This document shows positions 15,585 to 19,914 of a stretch of DNA of 19,914 bases, piece by piece. Below the pieces are notes generated by a model. The model saw nothing but the letters and a program-made list of their open reading frames with translations, made no database searches and was not told where the DNA came from. How positions within the stretch are numbered: the first letter of the stretch is position 1; each line of letters opens with the position of its first letter. The stretch covers positions 1 to 19,914 of the forward strand of contig JAHIEP010000046.1 of NCBI GenBank assembly GCA_018901375.1. The letters are read 5' to 3'. The position numbers and the translations under genes are program-made. This DNA comes from Nanobdellota archaeon (GTDB taxonomy: Archaea > Nanobdellota > Nanobdellia > Pacearchaeales > GW2011-AR1).

Positions 15585-17129
15585 TTAATTCTCTTCAAGT
15601 TGCTTGGTGATGTCTGCGAAGGCAGGTCTTGAAATGAGAACTCCCGTCGTTATTCCGATTAATGTTGTTACGGCGAAGCCTTTTAGGAGTCCCGCTGAAG
15701 CTGCCCCTATTCCCATGAATCCGAGTAGTCCCGTTAGTGGTATCATTGCTACAAAGGTCGTCGTGAAGGCCGTTACGATGATAAACAGCGCGTTCTTAAT
15801 TCTTTTTGTTAATGATTCAAATTTGTCTCGTGATTCGTCTAAGATAATTAACTGAGAATCTATTCCTGTTCCGATTGCTGCAATGATTCCTGCTATTGAA
15901 GGTAAATCTAAATTCCATCCGATTAGCGAGGCTGCTCCTAGAATAATTAAAACCTCAGATAAAGAAACTGTAACTAATGCGAATGAGATTTTTATTTTTC
16001 TATATCTAATGAAGACGACTATTGATACTGCGACGATTGCGAAAATTCCTGCTATTAAAATTTGTCTTAGAAATTGTTCTCCTAGGTTTGGGGATATTTT
16101 ATCTATTTTTACGATTTCTAATTTGAATGGGAGGGAGCCCGTGATTAGAATTGTTTGAAGTTTTTTCATTTCGAGTTTTGCTGATTCTATTGCTTCGTTT
16201 CTTGTTGCACCCGAACCTGAGCCCGAAACCGACACTTGAGTTGTAACCATTCCTTTTAGAGACTCTCCAATATTCAATGATGACGTTAATTTTTCGTCGA
16301 TATAGAAGTCTAGTTTTTTGCTTAGATAGGTTCCGTTTATTTCCAGTTTGTCTGTTATGTCTGCATGTCGTTGTGCGGCTTCTTCGCTTAGGAAAATTGT
16401 AAATCTAAAATTACAGGCCTCCCCTTCCTTGATTGCGAAACATTCTGTAATGAGTGCGTCTTGTCCGGTTCTCCCGACGTGGGTTATATCTTTATCTCCT
16501 CCGACGAAAACTGTTTCGTTTCCGATTTTCGCTTCAAATTTTCCTTGTTTTGCAATTAATTCTTCTAGGTCGTCTGGAGATGAGCCTGCGATTTCTACTC
16601 CCATTAGATTGTCGCCTGAAGAAGTTTTTACTTTGAAGAATTTTACATCAGATAAACCATAAACATTTAATCGTTCCTCGGAAACTGCTATCAAATCATT
16701 TAACTCTATGTCGCTCAGTGGGGCATTTGCTTTAACGAATGCTCTGGCTCCTCCTCTTAAATCCAGACCTGTCTTTATTCTTGTTGGTGCTATTTCCTCG
16801 ACGGAAATGTCATTGATTATATCTTTTGTGTAGATGTTTATTATTTCTATATCTTTTGTAGCTATTGTTAATTTCTGTGTTTCGTTTTCCCTTAAATTAT
16901 CGAACAAAGATAGGGAGTTTGAATAATCTTCGATAGTATTTGTCTCTTGTCCGTTTATGCTTCGAATAATCATCCCGCTTCTAAGCCCATCTTGAAAAAT
17001 TGTTGAGCTTTGTTCTACTGAGGTTACCATTAGTCCTTTTTCGAATATCATTGGAGGGATTGAGAAAATTGAAATCAGGGATAGTATTACTGCGATTATG
17101 AGAATCCAAATACGGAAAGTAATTTTCAT
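15585..17129 (-). CDS. secD: Protein-export membrane protein SecD
   Basis: This 514-residue protein is the archaeal SecD subunit, which with SecF forms an RND-family accessory to the SecYEG translocon that assists late translocation. An N-terminal membrane helix (about 5-27) leads to a PDZ-like segment (31-103: GLMVTSVE, DGLRSGMIIRSINGQ). The conserved GLDLRGG (121-127) and the periplasmic-type P1 domain follow, then a C-terminal membrane block starting near residue 355 with the D4-type motif AAIGTGIDSQLIILDE and a glycine-rich loop (GLLGFMGIGAASAGLLKG). It is the second gene of secFD, as usual in archaea. A strong GGAGG (17140-17144, minus strand) lies 10 nt before the ATG, in contrast to the leaderless first genes. 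The start is embedded in alternative hairpins. Confidence 0.9.
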   Translation of the reverse strand: MKITFRIWILIIAVILSLISIFSIPPMIFEKGLMVTSVEQSSTIFQDGLRSGMIIRSINGQETNTIEDYSNSLSLFDNLRENETQKLTIATKDIEIINIYTKDIINDISVEEIAPTRIKTGLDLRGGARAFVKANAPLSDIELNDLIAVSEERLNVYGLSDVKFFKVKTSSGDNLMGVEIAGSSPDDLEELIAKQGKFEAKIGNETVFVGGDKDITHVGRTGQDALITECFAIKEGEACNFRFTIFLSEEAAQRHADITDKLEINGTYLSKKLDFYIDEKLTSSLNIGESLKGMVTTQVSVSGSGSGATRNEAIESAKLEMKKLQTILITGSLPFKLEIVKIDKISPNLGEQFLRQILIAGIFAIVAVSIVVFIRYRKIKISFALVTVSLSEVLIILGAASLIGWNLDLPSIAGIIAAIGTGIDSQLIILDESRDKFESLTKRIKNALFIIVTAFTTTFVAMIPLTGLLGFMGIGAASAGLLKGFAVTTLIGITTGVLISRPAFADITKQLEEN

Positions 17130-17172
17130 TTTAAATTTTCCTCCGAAAATTTTAATTGAAAATTACTTTCGG
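17113..17172 (-). promoter_or_regulatory. Alternative hairpins around the secD ribosome binding site
   Basis: In the minus-strand RNA the arm at 17157-17170 is a perfect 14-nt complement of 17115-17128, which covers the UG of the secD start codon and codons 2-5. The loop holds the Shine-Dalgarno GGAGG (17140-17144). The same left arm (CCGAAA, 17167-17172) can instead pair with UUUCGG at 17143-17148, next to the Shine-Dalgarno, leaving the start codon free. The two pairings exclude each other. Confidence 0.5.
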
Positions 17173-17202
17173 GTGGTAGGGGGTAGGGGGTAGGGGGTAG
17201 GG
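17171..17202. repeat. G-rich GGGGGTA microsatellite in the secF-secD gap
   Basis: The plus strand carries GGGTGGTA followed by three GGGGGTA units and GGGAG, giving at least four runs of three or more G. This meets the usual pattern for a four-tetrad-type G-quadruplex on the template strand; the mRNA is C-rich. It lies between the secF stop and the secD leader hairpins. Confidence 0.7.
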
Positions 17203-17205
17203 AGC

Positions 17206-18216
17206 TCATCTTTCCTCCACGTACCATTTAATTATCGAGGCGTTTGTTACCCATGTGTTGAAAAGGTCGAAGCCCAAGCCAATAAGTAGAATTGTGAAGA
17301 TTTGATTTAGAACTGACTCGAACGAAAAGACGACGATTAGTGCTGCGACGATTGCGATGATGGAGGTTACTGTCATTGTTGTTCCGGTTTTGAAAGCTCC
17401 AAATAGGGCGGCGTTTGCGCCTTCGTGTTTTTTTAGTAGTCTTGTAGTTAGGAGAATGTCTGTATCAACCGAGTAACCGATAAGCATAAGGAAGGCGACG
17501 ATGCCAGCCGTTGAGAGTTTCATGCCGATTAAATCTACTATTGCTAATGTCATTACTATGTCTGCGAAAGCTGAGAGCATAACTGCGAAGGCTGGGACTG
17601 AATTTTTGATATAGATTCTAATTAAGATTGTTGCGAAGGCTATAAAAATTATTCCTGAGATTATTGGATTTATTTTTAAGAAAAATTTTCCCATAAAAAA
17701 TCCGAGTGCTATGTTTAGGATGATTGTCCAGAATTTTGTTTTTTTGCCTTTTGAGAAAATTAGGAACACGACTGCTGCCATCCAGAAAAATGCAAGGAGA
17801 ACTGCTACGACTAATTGTTTGTAGAAATCTGCGGACAGTGAGGCTGACGTTGTTTCTTTTGAGGAATTTTCTTGTGTTAGCTCTGTTTCTAGGAATTCTT
17901 CTAATGCTTGTTCTAATGCTTCTGTATTTTCTTCGGTTATGGTAATTATTAATTGTAACTGATTTCCGGCGTTATCTGATATTGTTTTTATTTCGAAATC
18001 TTGGAAGGTTTGTTTGAGGTGTTGTTCGAGTTCTTGTTGAGGTATTTGAGTTTGAATTGTTATTGTGGTTCCACCTGTTAACGAGACGTCTTTGTTGATT
18101 ATGTCTCCGGTTTGTATTGCGAAGATTGTTAGATAGATTAATGAAAGGGTTAGTAAGACTGCTGGAATGATTAGGAGTTTCTTGTAGTTTTGGTTGTACC
18201 AGTGTTCGAATTTCAT
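17206..18216 (-). CDS. secF: Protein-export membrane protein SecF
   Basis: This 336-residue protein is the archaeal SecF partner of SecD. It begins with a cytoplasmic stretch WYNQNYKKLL, a first membrane helix (about 14-34), then the SLTGGTTITIQ motif (45-55), which corresponds to the conserved F/L-x-G-G-T of SecF. An extracytoplasmic domain reaches to about residue 130 and is followed by five hydrophobic segments containing LMLIGYSVDTDILLTTRLL, the SecF D4 signature. Gene order secF-secD is typical of archaea, whereas bacteria usually have secD first. A TTTAAAA-type TATA box lies about 26 nt before the ATG; no Shine-Dalgarno sequence is visible. The two genes are separated by 76 bp carrying a G-rich repeat and hairpins. 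Confidence 0.9.
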   Translation of the reverse strand: MKFEHWYNQNYKKLLIIPAVLLTLSLIYLTIFAIQTGDIINKDVSLTGGTTITIQTQIPQQELEQHLKQTFQDFEIKTISDNAGNQLQLIITITEENTEALEQALEEFLETELTQENSSKETTSASLSADFYKQLVVAVLLAFFWMAAVVFLIFSKGKKTKFWTIILNIALGFFMGKFFLKINPIISGIIFIAFATILIRIYIKNSVPAFAVMLSAFADIVMTLAIVDLIGMKLSTAGIVAFLMLIGYSVDTDILLTTRLLKKHEGANAALFGAFKTGTTMTVTSIIAIVAALIVVFSFESVLNQIFTILLIGLGFDLFNTWVTNASIIKWYVEER

Positions 18217-18237
18217 ATAATATTTAGAAATTGTTTA

Positions 18238-18246
18238 GTTTTAAAG
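18238..18246 (-). promoter_or_regulatory. TATA box of the secFD operon
   Basis: The minus strand reads CTTTAAAAC, centred 26 nt before the secF ATG at 18216. Confidence 0.55.
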
Positions 18247-18331
18247 TATTTGGTTTGTGGGCTGGGGAAAATTTTAGCCACAGATTACACGGATTATGTT
18301 TTAGGGAGGCTTAATAAATGGGACTGCAACC

Positions 18332-18340
18332 TTTTATATA
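18332..18340 (+). promoter_or_regulatory. TATA box of the HNH gene
   Basis: TTTTATATA is centred about 26 bp before the ATG at 18362. There is no Shine-Dalgarno sequence. Confidence 0.55.
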
Positions 18341-18361
18341 GTTTGGTATCCTTATTTTTTT

Positions 18362-18694
18362 ATGCCATATAAAGATATCAAGGAAAGAAGGGCCTGTAGG
18401 CGAAGGTGGTACGCTGGAAATAAAAAATCAGAAAAAGGACACATTAAGAGAAGAAAGCTGGAAATAAAAAAATGGTTCTGTAAGCATAAATCTAATCTTA
18501 GTTGTTTGAAATGTGGAGAAAGTCATGTTGCCACGATTGATTTTCATCATAGCTTTGGAGATAAAGAAAAAAATATTTCGAAAATGGTTGCTGATGGTTA
18601 TTCGATTGATAGGATTAAAGAGGAGTTGGAGAAATGTGAGGTATTATGTTCCAACTGTCATAGAAAGATTCATTTTAAAAACAATAAACTTTAA
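18362..18694 (+). CDS. Small HNH-type zinc protein (HNH endonuclease-like)
   Basis: This 110-residue basic protein has a zinc-ribbon HNH layout: CLKC (48-51), the catalytic-type DFHH (60-63), and CSNCH (96-100) closing the fold with KIHF. The first 40 residues are rich in Arg and Lys and could bind DNA. Proteins of this size and layout are HNH endonucleases found in phages, mobile elements and stand-alone in many small genomes. It stands alone between secF and tRNA-Gly, with its own TATA box and a probable leaderless start. Its target and role cannot be inferred. The start could not be much earlier because the upstream sequence is promoter. The stop overlaps the TTTAAAA that probably drives the tRNA gene. 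Confidence 0.65.
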   Translation: MPYKDIKERRACRRRWYAGNKKSEKGHIKRRKLEIKKWFCKHKSNLSCLKCGESHVATIDFHHSFGDKEKNISKMVADGYSIDRIKEELEKCEVLCSNCHRKIHFKNNKL

Positions 18695-18696
18695 AA
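18690..18696 (+). promoter_or_regulatory. TATA box of tRNA-Gly
   Basis: TTTAAAA is centred about 28 bp before the mature 5' end of the tRNA at 18721 and overlaps the stop codon of the HNH gene. Confidence 0.45.
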
Positions 18697-18720
18697 CTTG
18701 GAATTAGGTGATTTAATTAT

Positions 18721-18806
18721 GCGTGGGTAGTTTAGTGGTAGAATAACTGGCTTCCAAAGTTTCTTGAAGAAACCAGTTGACCGGGGTTCGAGTCCCCGCT
18801 CGCGCA
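18721..18806 (+). tRNA. tRNA-Gly(TCC) with intron
   Basis: Acceptor arms GCGTGGG (18721-18727) and CTCGCGC (18799-18805) pair with two G-T wobbles and leave discriminator A at 18806; CCA is not encoded. The anticodon stem is ACTGG/CCAGT with loop CTTCCA...A, giving anticodon TCC. The T arm is CGGGG-TTCGAGT-CCCCG. Removing the intron leaves a 71-nt tRNA. Confidence 0.92.
18757..18771 (+). other. tRNA-Gly intron, 15 nt, position 37/38
   Basis: The 15-nt insert lies one base after the anticodon. Its core GTTTC/GAAAC (with flanking exon bases) folds back, as expected for a bulge-helix-bulge substrate of archaeal splicing endonuclease. The exact cut could slip by one base because of the A run. 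Confidence 0.8.
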
Positions 18807-18898
18807 TGGACTGAACCCTCGGGGTTTCCCATAGGGATGACTTTCGTTTTGATTGGCCTCGAGTTGCCTCTTGTGTGTTTTTTGTTAGAACGATCCTT

Positions 18899-18921
18899 AA
18901 TCACAATAATCCTTTTAAATA
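18899..18921 (+). promoter_or_regulatory. AATCACAATAAT box and TATA box of the 18943 gene
   Basis: AATCACAATAAT (18899-18910) is followed by TTTTAAATA (18913-18921), centred 26 bp before the ATG at 18943. The box is identical to those at 5456-5467 and 6136-6147. The preceding 90 bp after tRNA-Gly hold only a small AACCC/GGGTT hairpin and a T-run (about 18877-18884) that may end the tRNA transcript. Confidence 0.6.
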
Positions 18922-18942
18922 CAAAAAACTATAATATCTAAA

Positions 18943-19218
18943 ATGGAAACTTATTGTGGACACTGTGAGGGGTGGTATTGCACAGGCACAGATCAATGCA
19001 ATGTTCTGGGGGAAAAATTTCTACCAAATTTAGAAGAAATTACTGGAGCAAAAGATCAGCTTCAAGAAGAAATAACCTGGAGGAAACCTTCAGAGCTTAA
19101 TGCGTCACATAATTGCTCACACTATCGTCAAATAGGATTTGGTAAAAAATTAGTTCGTAAAATCTCCTATGGGATTCCATTAAGCTTAAGCCCTCTGAAT
19201 TCTAAAAGTACTCCTTAA
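18943..19218 (+). CDS. Small Cys-rich hypothetical protein
   Basis: I do not recognise this 91-residue protein. Its N-terminus holds Cys5, Cys8, Cys13 and Cys19 (C-x2-C-x4-C-x5-C), and Cys58 lies between His56 and His60, so it may bind zinc or another metal. The middle is acidic and the C-terminal 25 residues are basic with a proline-rich end. No membrane segment or signal peptide is visible. It is a single gene with a clear TATA box at the leaderless distance and a strong terminator directly after its stop, which makes it a credible gene despite its size. It shares a 12-nt promoter box with the transaldolase and cytidylyltransferase-fusion genes. Confidence 0.6.
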   Translation: METYCGHCEGWYCTGTDQCNVLGEKFLPNLEEITGAKDQLQEEITWRKPSELNASHNCSHYRQIGFGKKLVRKISYGIPLSLSPLNSKSTP

Positions 19219-19264
19219 AAAAGATGTTTGTTTTTTGATAAAATAAAAAACATCTTTTTTTTGA
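19217..19264 (+). terminator. Hairpin with T-run after the 18943 gene
   Basis: AAAAAAGATGTTT (19217-19229) pairs perfectly with AAACATCTTTTTT (19248-19260), and the right arm ends in eight or more T. It begins at the stop codon. As the opposite strand is A-rich on the other arm, it may also stop transcription from the convergent tRNA-Arg gene. Confidence 0.7.
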
Positions 19265-19278
19265 TAATTTATAATGGA

Positions 19279-19382
19279 CGCCCGGAACAGGACTTGAACC
19301 TGCGACCTATGCCTTGCTCCGGAGGAGTAAGTCCTCGGATTTTAGGAGGGCATCGCTCTAATCCAAACTGAGCTACCCGGGC
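19279..19382 (-). tRNA. tRNA-Arg(CCT) with 28-nt intron
   Basis: On the minus strand GCCCGGG (19382-19376) pairs with TCCGGGC (19286-19280), leaving discriminator G; CCA does not follow directly. The anticodon stem is ATGCC/GGCAT with loop CTCCTA...A, giving anticodon CCT for AGG codons. The intron is 19315-19342, after position 37; CCGAGGA and TCCTCCGG inside it pair with one bulged base. The spliced tRNA is 76 nt. The T arm is canonical. Confidence 0.92.
19315..19342 (-). other. tRNA-Arg intron, 28 nt, position 37/38
   Basis: The insert sits one base after the CCT anticodon. Its two ends, CCGAGGA and TCCTCCGG, form the central helix expected for bulge-helix-bulge splicing. Confidence 0.8.
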
Positions 19383-19391
19383 AGTATGAGG

Positions 19392-19412
19392 ATTCAGATG
19401 TAAAATCTGAAT
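19392..19412. repeat. Hairpin between the two minus-strand tRNA genes
   Basis: ATTCAGAT (19392-19399) and ATCTGAAT (19405-19412) form an 8-bp stem with a 5-nt loop in the 53-bp spacer. I see no promoter of the usual spacing for tRNA-Arg, so the two tRNAs are probably one transcript and the hairpin part of its spacer. Confidence 0.5.
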
Positions 19413-19435
19413 TCGTTGTTCGATAAATCTCACAA

Positions 19436-19518
19436 TGAGGGAAGGAGGATTCGAACCCCCGTAGGCGAAAGCCAATAGATCTTGAGTCTATCCCGTTTGA
19501 CCGCTCCGGCATTCCCTC
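19436..19518 (-). tRNA. tRNA-Leu(CAA)
   Basis: On the minus strand GAGGGAA (19518-19512) pairs with TTCCCTC (19443-19437); the discriminator is A and CCA is not encoded. The anticodon stem ATAGA/TCTAT with loop CTCAAGA gives anticodon CAA. A long variable arm (GGC-TTTC-GCC) marks a class II tRNA, and the 83-nt length fits Leu. There is no intron. Confidence 0.92.
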
Positions 19519-19541
19519 AGACAAAATAGCTGAGGAATTTT

Positions 19542-19551
19542 GATATAAAAA
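19542..19551 (-). promoter_or_regulatory. TATA box of the tRNA-Leu/tRNA-Arg transcript
   Basis: The minus strand reads TTTTTATATC, centred about 28 nt before the mature 5' end of tRNA-Leu at 19518. Confidence 0.5.
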
Positions 19552-19573
19552 GTTATTGATTGAAATCGGTAGA

Positions 19574-19580
19574 TTTAAAA
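19574..19580 (+). promoter_or_regulatory. TATA box of the 5S rRNA gene
   Basis: TTTAAAA is centred 25 bp before the inferred 5' end of 5S rRNA at 19602, so the gene is transcribed alone and not from a 16S-23S operon. Confidence 0.6.
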
Positions 19581-19601
19581 AAGAATTATTTGATATAATG
19601 T

Positions 19602-19710
19602 TAGACGGCCATAATAACTTGGTTACACCTGATCCCGTTCCGAACTCAGAAGTTAAGCTTGTTATGTTCGTATTTGTACTGTCTTTGATGGGAAGGTACG
19701 GAGCTGTCTA
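19602..19710 (+). rRNA. rrf: 5S rRNA
   Basis: The terminal helix pairs TAGACGGC (19602-19609) with GCTGTCTA (19703-19710). The central block CCCGTTCCGAACTCAGAAGTTAAGC and the later GATGGGAAGGTACGGAGC are strongly conserved 5S segments. It is about 109 nt, some 10 nt shorter than usual for archaea; the middle around TTGTTATGTTCG is where it seems reduced. No 23S or 16S gene is adjacent in the window. A T-rich stretch (19709-19720) follows and may terminate it. Confidence 0.9.
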
Positions 19711-19727
19711 TTTATTTTTTAATTACC

Positions 19728-19908
19728 GGCTCTATCCCAAATTAATTTTGGTTCTGGATGGAGCAGATACGCTTTGCTTCAGAGATGCTTCGCTTCATAT
19801 ACGCTTCGCTTTAGAAACACTTCGTTACAGATACGCTTCGCTACAGATTGACTTGGCTGCTTGAATGACTTTGTGATATGAAAGTTGAGGGTAATTTGGG
19901 ATGGAGCC
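19728..19908 (+). ncRNA. Possible structured RNA or mobile-type element closed by a 17-bp inverted repeat
   Basis: GGCTCTATCCCAAATTA (19728-19744) is complementary to TAATTTGGGATGGAGCC (19892-19908) at every position except one G-U pair. The left arm can also pair locally with GGATGGAGC (19756-19764) as a hairpin. The 147-nt interior holds six 16-bp repeats. No protein frame fits, and no promoter of its own is clear; read-through from 5S is possible. It could be a stable RNA, a processing stem or a MITE-like repeat. I do not recognise a family such as SRP or RNase P RNA. Confidence 0.35.
19764..19859 (+). repeat. Six imperfect 16-bp tandem repeats
   Basis: Units begin at 19764, 19780, 19796, 19812, 19828 and 19844, with consensus CAGATACGCTTCGCTT. 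Units 1, 3 and 5 differ from it by one or two bases, and units 4 and 6 have diverged more. The period is exact with no spacers, so this is a decaying minisatellite. The unit is not self-complementary. Confidence 0.75.
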
Positions 19909-19914
19909 TTAATT

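Noticed and set aside
17171..17202. Telomere-like repeat
   Set aside because: Only three to four units lie between two genes of one operon; nothing indicates a chromosome end.
18807..18850. C/D-box RNA after tRNA-Gly
   Set aside because: ATGAC resembles a C box only in part, and the nearest CTGA lies upstream of it, in the wrong order.
18713..18904. Minus-strand 63-codon frame
   Set aside because: It is the complement of tRNA-Gly and has no promoter or homology.
19764..19859. CRISPR array
   Set aside because: The 16-bp units are directly adjacent without unique spacers and are too short; this is a minisatellite.
19556..19864. Protein-coding frame of 102 codons
   Set aside because: It runs through the 5S rRNA gene and the tandem repeats; composition follows those elements.

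Overview
The window is AT-rich DNA from an archaeon, most likely a small-genome DPANN lineage (Woesearchaeota/Pacearchaeota-like; this placement is inference). Signs are an archaeal secF-secD pair, two tRNA genes with bulge-helix-bulge-type introns at position 37/38 and no encoded CCA, a lone 5S rRNA gene, and TATA boxes centred about 25 bp upstream of the start codons of most first genes, which implies leaderless mRNAs. Genes inside operons start by 1-nt or longer overlaps, some with Shine-Dalgarno sequences.

Positions 1-15400 are a cell-surface glycan locus. It begins with the C-terminal part of a glycosyltransferase and a GT-B-type transferase (2-1956, +). A minus-strand pair of fusion proteins follows: a cytidylyltransferase fused to a Gfo/Idh/MocA oxidoreductase (3587-5425) and a 2-hydroxyacid dehydrogenase fused to an inositol-monophosphatase-family domain (1966-3609). 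Next come a sedoheptulose-7-phosphate isomerase (5532-6128), a transaldolase (6178-7032) and a WecG/TagA glycosyltransferase (7029-7763, -).

The most striking part is a five-gene plus-strand operon, 7838-12929. It encodes a CysC-like kinase, a SAM methyltransferase, a PEP-synthase-like phosphotransferase, a nucleotidyltransferase and a class I glutamine-amidotransferase-like hydrolase. This is the enzyme set that makes the activated phosphoramidate donor for the O-methyl phosphoramidate capsule modification of Campylobacter jejuni (Cj1415-Cj1418 plus methyltransferases). A convergent operon (12903-15369, -) encodes a sulfotransferase-fold protein and a Wzx-type flippase. The donor made in C. 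jejuni carries a 3'-phosphate like PAPS, so the sulfotransferase-like protein is a candidate phosphoramidate transferase. Heptose supply, transfer, phosphoramidate decoration and export could thus be encoded together.

Positions 15400-19914 hold a relic of a sugar-nucleotide epimerase gene, secD and secF (minus), an HNH protein, intron-bearing tRNA-Gly(TCC), a small Cys-rich protein, intron-bearing tRNA-Arg(CCT) and tRNA-Leu(CAA) on the minus strand, 5S rRNA, and a long inverted repeat enclosing six 16-bp repeats. Non-coding structure worth attention includes a 12-nt box shared by three promoters, paired palindromes in the divergent promoter of the phosphoramidate operon, and mutually exclusive hairpins around the secD start.
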